64,000 nt of DNA from Epiperipatus broadwayi (lineage: Eukaryota > Onychophora > Udeonychophora > Euonychophora > Peripatidae), in the NCBI GenBank assembly GCA_028023455.1, contig JAQFVV010000157.1:1798001-1862000 (forward strand), given 5' to 3'. The translations under genes and the position numbers were made by a program. Of this stretch, positions 14,601 through 26,600 are shown one piece after another. The stretch's first letter is position 1; every line of letters starts with the position of its first letter. Under the pieces are notes generated by a model, which did not search any database, had not been told where the DNA came from, and was given only the letters and a program-made list of their open reading frames with translations.

Positions 14601-17600
14601 GAAAAAGTGGAGAAATCTCATAGATAAGTATAAGAAATTTCTACTGACTGTTGGCACAGTTGGTTAGAGCATTACTTTAAAATTCAATACTCATGAATCT
14701 AAGGGTTCATGTTCGATTTTCATGCTACTACTGTCACTGGTCAGACCAGCAACATCTGAAGAAGAAAGGAGAATAATACCTCTCGAAACGTTGTACATAT
14801 ATTAACCTGCATGCTATTACTGACAGTTGAATGTATTTGGAATATTTAAATAAAGTTAAATTTTTTCTAAAGCCATTCTATACTCATATTAGATGATGGA
14901 AATAGTCCAGTATATAAATACAAATATTGTATCAGTGTTAATTTTCACAAATGCAATTTTAGCATTTAATTTTGGGCTAAATCTAAGACGTCTGAATTTC
15001 TATATTTAAATTTATATCATCAGATAATAAAGTCTAATTCTAGTTAGACAACTATTAAAGGCAGAAAATTTAATATAGGTTAGTGAAACTCATTTGACCA
15101 TAGAGAAATCTAAAAAATAAAAAAGTTAAAAATCTGTAAAACAAATTTTTTTAAAAAAAAAATTCAGAGCAAGTTGATGATTGAAACAAAATCTGAATAC
15201 ATATAAGCCAGACTTTTTTCCCCCAAAATAGAAGTCAAAAAATAAGAATACTCATTAACTCTAATCATTACAAAATTTCTTGGTGTATTGAGAAAAAAAT
15301 CACTCCTGTTATAGAACAATTATTCATTTCTCTGATATATATATAAAAGACAAAAATCACTTAACTTTTAATAGCAAAACTATTCTAAATGCAACATTAA
15401 AAGATTCATATAAAAAAGTAAATCATTGCAATTTTTTTTTTTTTTTTAACATTCTTGGATATTTCTCTGTAAATATATATCATACACATAATTTTGCACC
15501 CATGCATGTGATTCTTCACATCTTTTATAAGCAATTATATTATAACACTTAATAAATAAGCCAGGTCCATTAGCAAAGTTTAGTCTGACTGGTCCATATT
15601 TGCTATATAATATGTATATACTATAATTTAGAATTTTCTCTTTTTTCTATACACATATACAAATACTAATATTTGGGTTAAAATATATTAATAAATCAAA
15701 ATTTTCTTGCAGTTAATTCATCTGCAAATTGGTTTTTAAATTTGGGTGATATATAAAATTTTTTCTTCAAATTCCATGCAAGCTTAGGATTTTTCTTTTC
15801 ATTCATTGGCCCATAGTCTATCCAACTATTCATAGCTTGAAAAAAAAAACCAAAAAGTAAATCCTTGCTAACTAGAATATGACTAGCCTGATGAATATTG
15901 TCTTTTGTTCCACTATGTCAAAGTTTTTGGTACATTCATTATTACTTGAAAGCTTTTTCACCATGTAATATATTTTACTTAACATTGTCTATCAATTTAT
16001 AATATGCAATGTTACAAATGCTATTTTATAAACATTGTCAGATATACTATATTGATACATTTTTTATGTTGAACATTTGAAACAGTTGACAATGTAAGAT
16101 ATAAAATTAAAATAAACCTACCAATTTTCAATTTAACAAATTTTTTGGTGGTATCTTCAGTTTGATCAATTTCTTTGAATTTGGCATTTGCTTGTTCAAA
16201 ATCATAATCTTCATCAAATTTTAAAGGTGGTTCTTTAGGTCTGTTCTGTCCTTGAGATCTTCCTCTACCTCGATTCCGTCCTCTATTTCCTTAAATTATA
16301 ATAATACTTAAGAATTAAATATAACTTACTGGATCAGTATACATTAAATAAAATATTCCAACAGTCAATGCTTTGACATTAAATTAAGCGGACTATATCT
16401 CAAGTTTTATCACTTATCAAATTTAAATTAAAAGCAAAATTATTTGGAAAAAAAAATTTCAATAAGATATAACTTAAAAAACAATCAGAATCTGAAAAAT
16501 CTATTATTCTGATACATACTAGCCCTATTTTGGTTTTGGCTTTTATTATCCCTCCTGTCCATATAGTTTCTCTGTTGATTGTGTTGATTCATTTGTTGAG
16601 TGGGTGGTGAGATTCTTTTCTTTGGTTCTTTTTTTTCCTCTCTATTAGATATAGTCTGAGGTACAGTAACCTGAATACCTTGATCCATAGTTGGACTTTT
16701 TCGAGTAATAGGTGGTGGAGTTTGACCCCTTGAACCTAAAAATATGACAATTTTAATTAATCAATTTAAATTTTTGGTTAAAATATACTATTATATACAT
16801 AAAAATTTTTGCAGGAAGAAAAATGATAGTAATATATATGTCAATTATAACAATAAAATGGTATATTTATATTTATCAGCTAAAACAAAATATTAAATAT
16901 TACCTTTTAATATTAAAAATAAATAGAATAAAAATATTTTTTCATTAACTACTCAAAAAATATTTTATTGACTGCAATATATATAAATCCATTAAAGCAA
17001 CTATATATATATTTGATTGATAAAATAAAATAAAATGAATCACCATAAGTAAACTTCTTTACATGTATTCCTTAAATAATTATATACTGTATAAAAAAAG
17101 TGCTACATAAGCATTTTTTTCATTAAGATTTCCTTTTTAAAAAATAAACTCAGAAATACAATTGTTATACAATATAATTTGTATATTTTTTTACAGACTA
17201 TTCACAGAGTATTTATCACAAATAACAACATTTGATTTCACTGATAACAGCATATAATAATCTTACTTTTAACAATTACTTCTAAACAAATCCTAAAGGT
17301 GGAGGATCAAAATCAGAATACAATCATTTCCATAGATATGACATATTCTGTATGATATCATATATAAGTGCAATTTTTTTCCATCAAAGAATTTTACTGC
17401 TTATCAGTAACAATAAAGAGTATCATCTTGTTTCCTTAGACATCAAATAAGGTTTTTTTTTTTGTTTTTTTTTATATCTAGACTTATTATTTTACTTTGC
17501 CTTAGTTTCTTCTATTTGCTTTGTTTTATTACTAATACCTCAGTTAGCAGCAAAGATATAGAATAATGTTGGTGATAATTGATCATAGGCATATCAACAA

Positions 17601-20600
17601 CAACAAAAATTCAAATTATATGGGGAAAAGCAGTAATAAACTATTCCCATATGCTATGATGAAAATCATGAACAAGCAAAAAAAAATACACAGAATATAT
17701 TTTATTGCTGAAATGTAGGTTTTGAAGTATGAAGATACTCAATATAATATAGATGAGCATGCTAGAACTAAAGTAAAACCAAATGAACAACTAGTTAATT
17801 ATTAATACCATTATGCTGGAAAAGAAATTACAAAACTGGGGCGAAAAAATCCTTAGAAATTGAATTTGCAATATATAAAGCAAGGAAAGTTCAATATGAC
17901 AAAAAATAGAAAGGATCACACAAAATTAAAAATCAATGCCTTAATAACTTAAATAAGTAAAAAAAAAAAAGACAAAACTTACAGTAAAGATATGCTTTTA
18001 GAGATTAGAATGAAGTTGGAAATGGAAAGAAAATGTATTAGAATGTACACTTAAAAACAGCATGAATCAGGAGCAATTCTATATGCTACAGTTTATAATA
18101 AGCTTTTGTAAATATGCTCTTTTTATTATCGATTTACTTTTCAATGAGTTAAAACATGAACTATACACATGAATAACACTGAATAAAGTTTTTCAGAATA
18201 AAAACATTTTTGGCACTTGGTAATGAAAGAATTCAGTTTTTAATAGCAAAAATATGATTAGGAACAGATTATGGAAAAGAATCTGAACTCATTTTTAGAT
18301 TATATATAAATTTCAAGTGAAGTTGAAAAAAGAACTGCAAACTTATACAACACCCTAAATATATAATCTAAATCACAGCCTCTCAAACTAGGAAATGCAA
18401 ATCTTATTCAAGGTGAGCCATGAATACAAATTAAAATTTTTTAATTAAAAGTAACTGATTATTTATTTTTATATACAGTTACACATTATGCTATTAACAC
18501 AATCAAATAATCACTTCGTTTATTTTACAATTCATATACCTCAGCACTATAAAGACCAGGGAATACCCTTACTTGCACAGTTTACTTATTTTGTCTTTGC
18601 AATAAGTATCATTGCTACTATAGTATTTGATAATTCTTCATTAAAAATTTAATCCCAATATGAATAAGTGTCTAATAAAAATACTTTAGTTATAGAGGTC
18701 AGTCAAAGGCAATGAAGGCATCAAATGATCAGTCACAAACAATAGTTTCCCGTATTTTCTCAGATCCATCAGAACTGTTCAAATTGTTTTTAACAACAGA
18801 TGCAAGAAGCAAAAATGATCCTTTTTATATAAAATAGACTTGTGCCTTCATATAATAATCTACACAAACCTACATGTGTAATTTCCAATAAACAGTAGTC
18901 AAATGATTATATAAAACGTGGAAATCTTAGCAGCCATTTAGATACTATGTGTAGTGAATTTAAGAGTAACATAATTGCATTTTTTAAAGACCAAACAATT
19001 AAAGCAGCAAACTAAGTTGTTGTTTTTTTTTTTAAAAGCATACTAAATTAAATGACAAATTAGTAAAGATTTCTTTTAAAACTGTTTTATTAGTTACTAA
19101 AACATAAAAACCTTATTGGTGAAGATCTCGTTTTACTAGCAGCAATAAAATTTAGATATCTGTGGTTATAAAATATCAAAACAGTTAAAAAAATTCCTGT
19201 GTCCAGTGACACAATTAACAGAATAGATAGCATTACTGACAATATCATTTAAATGTTATCATAAATCAAGCAAAATACTACATTTGTTTTGATTTTTTTT
19301 CATATGTCAAATGCGTTGATCGGGAAGCGAACCCGGGCCAGCTGCTTGGAAGGCAGCTATGCTAACCACTAGGCCACCAAAGCTTGACAAAATATTACAT
19401 TTGTTAGACAACTTAATGAATCAACTGACAAAATGAGTGATGCTAACTTAAGTTTTTGTCAGATACCATATGATTTGAAAATTCATGATGACCCCTGTTG
19501 TTTTATAAAAATCTTTCAGGTGCAACAAAAGAAAGACATATATATTTGAAAAGGGGACAATAACTTTTTTTTTTTTATAAATAATGAGTCTGAATGGCAA
19601 AAGTGCATTAGGGTTTGCGTTAATAGACCTGCAGACATGACTGGCAAGATTTCAGGATACATAGAAAAACTAAAAAAGGTTTGTCTGAATGCAAGACATG
19701 TTCAATGCATTCTTTATAGAGAAACTCTTGTATTTTGATAGATAAAAAAATCACTTAGTAAAGTGTTATCAAAAGTTTACACAATAGTTAATTACATACA
19801 AGACTCTTGAATTTTATGTCAAAAGGTTAACTCCAATTATGAATCTCTTTTATATCATACCTCACAGAAATAAGATGGCTATCCTATGGTCAAGTTCTAA
19901 AAAGAGTTTTAATATTTAAAGAGGAACTATGCATTTTTTTTTCTCAGTAAAAATCTCACATTAGCATTTTGTTTTTTGGTCAAAATTGGATATGCTTGCT
20001 TTCTTCTTAATGAGTTTTCAAAAAATAAAAAATTGAATCTTCTTTTGCAGAGAAAAAGTACTAATGGAGCTTGAAAGTCTAGTTTTAAATCCCTTCTAAT
20101 TAATATATTAATCCTAAATACAAAATTTCAAGCAATTCAAAATAAATCTTCTGTATAGTTAAAAAAGTTTTAAGGATAATGATAGAGAAATATTTATTTT
20201 TATGAATTTTTCTAAGAAAATAACATTCTATTATCAAAAAAAAAGTAAAAAAAAAAAAAACATTACAAATTCAATTATTATTTTAAAAAATATTTCCTAA
20301 TTTAAATGAAAATAAAGAATAAGCTCCATCCCCACAAATTAGCAAGCTCCTATGGTCATCTCAAGAAAAAACTAATTGATTTGAGAGAGGATTTAGCCTT
20401 TGAATTGGAATTTTGTAATAATGATTTGTCAGAAGGTTGGATCCAGTGACAAAAAGAAAATCCTCATTGATAAACACACCTTAAATATTCGATTTCCCTT
20501 CACATACAAATAACTTTGTGAAACTGCATTTTCATAGCTATTATCAATGGAAACATGGGGGGGGGGTCTATAAATTACTGTATCAAATATTTCATTCAAT

Positions 20601-23600
20601 ATTGCTTTTTTTTGTGCAGTAATAGTCAAACGTATCAAGCACATTAAACTTTGTTATTAAAATCTCTTCTTATTCAATTTTTGTGATTGATATTTCATGA
20701 TCTTTGTAATGTTTGTAATTCTTTAAGTATTTTGTATTATAATGAAAACATAAATAAGAAAATTATTTTAATATAAATACAATAAAATTGTATAACAGCA
20801 GCATATGCCTCTATTAAGAATTTTTTACATTACTTTTTAAAAATGTATATCAGAAATTCATGGTGAATCAGATGAAATGTGGATGCAAAACAAAACATTT
20901 AAAGACGAGCTAAGAAATTAACATGAAAATCAGAATGAACAAAAGAAAATTCACTATAATTACTATAAAAATAAATAAATTTCAAAGTAGAGCAATATAA
21001 ACAAAAAACAACAAGCTTGAAAAACAAAAGCTCTTTTAAGAGAATGTTTAAATAAGCCTTAGCAATAAGTAGGTTTGCTGAAAAATAAAATGTGATAATC
21101 AATCCACACAAATTAGAGCCTTTTATTAAGAATTGTTAATCTGGTTTCAGGAAAAGTTAAGGCACTATAGCTTGTTGTATACTTAATAATTGAAAAGGCC
21201 ATGCAATATCAAAAAAAAGTCAACATATACTTTATTGATTACATGACCTTGGACTCAGTGGACACTGCTGTAAGTATTAAATATCTATATTGTAACGATC
21301 CGGAGAAAGTGAGCTTACCGTAATCTGCACTACAGGGCGCCATCTAGGCATTTGAACCTAGAAAAATTTATAAAGTAGGCAGATACGTAAGTAAAAAAAA
21401 AAAATTTTTTTTTTTTTTAAATATTTTGGTTCCGGTCGTTAGCCCATGTCACTAGCTCAGTGGAATAGCAGAGATTAAATAATATAATCTAAGAGTATAT
21501 AAAAAAAGAATAAAATAAGCCACTGCCAGTAATTAGCATACAAACATTTATTTATGCACATATATATAAGATTGAAAATTGTTTTAGTATCAGTTTACAT
21601 TTTAACATTTAACATTATTTTTAACTTTACTTTAGATTTTAATTTACATTTTAATTTCTATTATATTATAAATTTACATTTTAATTAAGTTCGCACAGAT
21701 GGAATTATAAAAATTTGTTTTAATAATGTTGAGTATAGATCGGTTACATAGATTACAACGGTTAAAAACATTTCAAAATAAACATAAATGATCAAAATAT
21801 AAAATCATTGATACTGACAATTGCAGAGGGACATTTATAAGTAACCTAATAGTATTCACCATAAGATACTTGCATTGTCACCAATAACTTAAAAGACATC
21901 CGAATAAATACATTTTAGATACTCACCGTAAGGTATCATTATTTATTGAATGTCTATATATTTTGATCAAATATGAAAACCCAAAACATACTTAACCGAT
22001 AACCAATCCATGCAAGCGTCTATAAACAACTTAAATTTAATGCATTTTTATTTAGTGTCGAGTATGAATAGACTACATAGATTTGCATTTGAAAATAAAA
22101 CATTCTATCCCTATTTAACCTTAGGCTAAAGGTTCGCAGCCAAAACTGGCGTCAATTTATCTGATATATCGATGCATTCAATGTAATACGAAATACGGCA
22201 GCACCAAAAAGTTAAGAGAAGAAATTGCCTCTCATCAAATAGGAATATTACATCTATCTGACAAGAAGAGCAATAAAAAAAAAAAACTCCATAGAAAGGA
22301 ACTGCGTTCTCCGTCTTATAATTCCTTCCATAGGCAAACAGGTGAGTGCGGCGTATGAAACGATTCTGCCCGTAGCGAATCTGATATTACATCTACTAAT
22401 CACACCAATATATCCCATCCATTGACCCAATTCAACTACGACACAAATAACCTAAGATTACCCTCCCCTAATATAACTTTACAAATCTATACAGCCATTC
22501 ACGCCCGACTTAAGTTTAAAATTTATATAATTAATTTAACGAAAAACAAAAATCATGATAAAACTTAAAGAACAAAAAATAAATAAATAAATAAATGGAA
22601 ATGATTTTACAAAAGAAACACATCAAATAAAATTATAACTAATTAATAAATATTTTAGTTTGGTCAGATAGGATTCTATTGCAGTATTTACCAAAAAGTT
22701 TTAAAATTTAGAGTTCTTATTGTTCAAATGAATATAAAGTTCTTACGATTTTTTAAAACGTCCAATTTTATCCGTTGCTTGCCAAGAACGTGAATTCCCA
22801 CGCCGTCCTAAGATTGGTATTCTATCGCTTCTCCTTCACCTCCGCACTAACACATATCTGCCACATCTCTCAATAATACTCCCCCAATAATTTTCAAACT
22901 TGTCCTTTTATATTAATTTTGTGGATTGGATTGACATTACGTCATTGATGTGATGGTCCTTTCGCTGAGGTCCGATTCCATTGTTTTTCTCTCCTATCTG
23001 ACCGCTGTTTATACATATAAATGCCCAAGGCTAGTTTACTAATTAAAATAATCATTTCCATTTTCTGATTACTTAATGTGTTTTCCAAAATTAAAGATAT
23101 ATTTTTATCTCTAAATCTTTTTAAGATTTAGTTTTAAAATACTTTTTCTTTAATAAAGTTTTATTTTAATAATTTTTCATCTGCGCGATTTTATATATAT
23201 TGTAACGATATATAAATATGTCGTTACATTTATTTAAAATAAAAACTTAAAAGTTCGCAAATAAAAGTAAAAAACTAAACGCTAAAATTAAAACGTTTGT
23301 TAAACGTATATACATTCGCACAGATGCTAAACTTTAAAAATATTTTTTTCATAAACAAAAAAAAAAAAAAAGTATTTGAACGTATTTTTTTTAATAAAAA
23401 AATACAAGGTTGAAATATAAAAATATTTTAATAAAAAAATAACGTAAGTTAAAGTAAAAACAGGTATTAATTAATTCCTGTAATCTGTAAATGGAAATGA
23501 TGTTTATTAATTATCTAAAAGCTGTGTAATTAAAAAGTCAGATGAAAAGTTAGATAAGAGAAGAAAGAAATTTTAGCTTGACCAATGGAAGCACTAAGCC

Positions 23601-26600
23601 TTGGCTCGGACCATAACGAAAAAAACAGATTAGTGACGTTTTGTTCAGTGAATCCTTGTGGATGATATAAAAAGAAAAAAATATTGAGTTGAAGAAGCTT
23701 TTTCAACTTGGTTGGGTGAAACGAGCGATAAAGACGCACTTTATCGTTCTCTCTCACTTATCTCTGAAATGAAATGACTGATACCATGAACCAGCAAATG
23801 CCACCTCCTGAACATTAGATTGATCTTGCAATTAAAGACTCCGTGGACATTGACACCAGGAACCGGGAGCTCTGCTACCGTAAGCTATAGGAAATGAACA
23901 ATTATTAAAATCAATCAAGAACTTTCGTCAAGTTGTACAATGTAATAAACAAGCCAACTTATTTAAAATGGACTCTTATCTGACTTTTGTAAGTTTTAAA
24001 TCAAATTAATAATGGTTAATTTTATATCTTTCCCGATTGTTAAAAGAATCATTTCCCTTTTAATATTTTTATTTGTAGTAATATTTTATTGTAGAAATTA
24101 TTAAATGCATTACATTTAAGTTGTCTATAGACGCTTGCATGGATTCGTTTGCGGTTAATTAGATTTTGGTTTTCATATTTGATCAAAATATATAGACATT
24201 CGATGAATAATGATACCTTACGGTGAGTATCTAAAATGTATTTATTCGGATGTCTTTTAAGTTATTGGTGACAACGCAAGTATCTTATGGTGAATACTAT
24301 TGGGTTACTTATAAGTTTCCCTCTGCGATTGTCGGTATCAATAATTTTGTATTTTGATCGTTTATGTTTATTTTGAAATGTTTTTGACCGTGGAATCTGT
24401 GTAATCGATCTATACCCAACATTTTTAAACAAATCTGTGCGAACGTATATAAATGTTAAAATTAAGTCGGGCGTGAATGGCTATATAGTTTTGTAAAATT
24501 GTATTAAGGGAGGGTAATCTTAGATTATTCATTTCGTAGTTGAATTGGTTCAATGGATTGGATATATTTGTGTAATTAGTAGATGTAGTATGAGGTCCGC
24601 TACGGGCAGGATTATAGATATATGCCACACACCCTCTGTTTGCCTATGGATGGGTTTGTAAGTTGGCAGAAGACCGCAGTCCATTCCTATGGAGTTTTTA
24701 GTTTATTGATCTACTTGCCAACAGATGTCACATTCCTGTTGGTGGAGAGTCAATTGCTTCTCTATTTCTACTTATTGTTCAGATGTACATTCCTGACAAT
24801 ATAGTATTTTGTGTTGTCGTATCATGCTACATTGAATACATGAATGTATCAGATGGATTGGTGCCAGTTGATTGCGAAATTTGTTGCCTAAGGTTAAATC
24901 AGGGAAGAATATTTTCCTTTCAAATGCAGACCTATGTAGTCCATTCATACTCGACCCTCTAAATAAATAGTAAACTCATTATTTGAAATCTACTTAAATT
25001 TAGAATTAAAGATCAATATAAAATTATAAACGTTAAATTTATTCCTCAAAATTTAAATATTATTTTATATGTGCGTAAATAAATCTTTTTATGTGTTAAT
25101 TTCTGGCAGTGGCTTTTATTATTTTTTTATATTTATATCTAAGGTTATATATTTTATTATCTCTGCGTCTCCACTGAGTTAGTGACAATGGGCTAACGAT
25201 CTAAATATGTAAATAAAGTGGAATCCTAACAGCGCGTATCTGCCTACTTTATAAATTTTTCTAGGCTCAAATGCCTAGATGGCGCCCTTGGTAGTGCGGT
25301 GCGATGCGATCTCCCACTTCGTTTGGATCGTTATAATATATACGAGTTTAAGATTTTCAATTTTTATGTCTAACAAAAAAAAAAAAGAAGTTTTTAAATG
25401 CGAACTTTTTATTTTAACTTTATGTTTAATAATAAAAAACAATGTAACGATGTCTGTGCTCGTTACAATAAAGAATTAAAAATTACACTAAAACAAATTA
25501 TGATGTAATAAATTATGACAAGGAGGCATAATGTAACCCTATTTATTCAACTTATATACTGAATACATAATAAAAAAAATTAGATTGGCTAAAGACAAAG
25601 ATTTAGTATATAAATAATTTTTATTAGTCATTCCTTAGATTAGAGATTATCCAATAATGAATAATATTTCTGTAATATAATTTTCATTAACTACTCTCAC
25701 GCAAGGTTAGTCATTCATTAGATTAGAGATTATCCAATAATGAATAATATTTCTGTAATGTAATTGGTGTAATTACAATTACAGAAATATTTATTGGATA
25801 ATCTCTAATCTAATGACTAACTAATAAAAATTATTAATATATTTTCATTAAATGATTTGTATCAAAGTTGTGAGGACAGCTCCTTTGACACTTGTCAATT
25901 AAACTGTAGTAATTTGCTATCTATATATGTAATGAACATTGATAAAGATGTGTAAGAGATTGTGATCTTGGCCAACTAATGAGTGCTGGTTCAGCACGAA
26001 ATGTGCATCTTGGGAATCACAGATCTTTTTCACATATCTTTGGTCATACGTTTATAATTACATCTTTCCACAAGGTGTTAAAAATGGATAGAAACTAGTC
26101 CCTATCTTGCGTGAGAGTGGTGCAATGAAAATTACATTGCAGAAATATTATTCATTAAATGTAGATTTAGGATTGTTAAAAGAGCATAAGTAAGTTGACA
26201 TGCTGATGTCACTATATTTAAAGCTGAAAATGAAGATCTGAAAAAATTTATTTAAAAAAAAAATAAGACACAGAATGAAAAGATGAGATTATGGTTTAAT
26301 ATAAAAAAGAAAAAAAATATAACAGCAATCACTTAAGAATTGAGAAATAATAAAAAACTATTCAAATTATATTTTTGTTGATTCTGTAGATCCTGACAGT
26401 TGAATACTGAAGAATAGGAAAAGTTTTAATGCTTTTTAACTGAAATGTTGCAAAGACTAAAAGAATACCAAAGAGAGCAATGAAATTAATCAGAGTAAAT
26501 AGAATTTGAATTCTTATTTGAAGCACAAATGAACAGATTGAGATTGTCTTTTTGTCATATTAAGAGATTTAATTCATTAGAAAAATATTATCATGCATAA

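Larger units (their letters stand above)
8194..16121 (-). other. LSM14 intron 4 (about 7.9 kb)
   Basis: A phase-1 intron with donor GTAGGT and acceptor TATAG. It contains, from the right, an unidentified coding-like segment (15446-15833), the tRNA-like foldback (14105-14922), a pair of direct duplications (11281-13168) flanking a less AT-rich LTR-like stretch, inverted-repeat family copy A (10703-10845), one copy of a dispersed repeat (9650-10400) and an old minus-strand LINE fragment (8650-9480). About 13.2-14.1 and 14.95-15.4 kb show nothing. Confidence 0.8.

Noticed and set aside
14640-14725. Plus-strand tRNA gene
   Set aside because: A- and B-box remnants are present but the stems do not pair and the B box is mutated (gttcgattttc); better read as the second SINE head of the foldback.
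24425-24804. ORFs at 24425-24628 (minus) and 24622-24804 (plus)
   Set aside because: They lie in block X of the permuted composite. The inverted copy at 22300-22515 has stops in the equivalent frame, so a working gene is unlikely; a decayed gag-like origin is possible but unproven.
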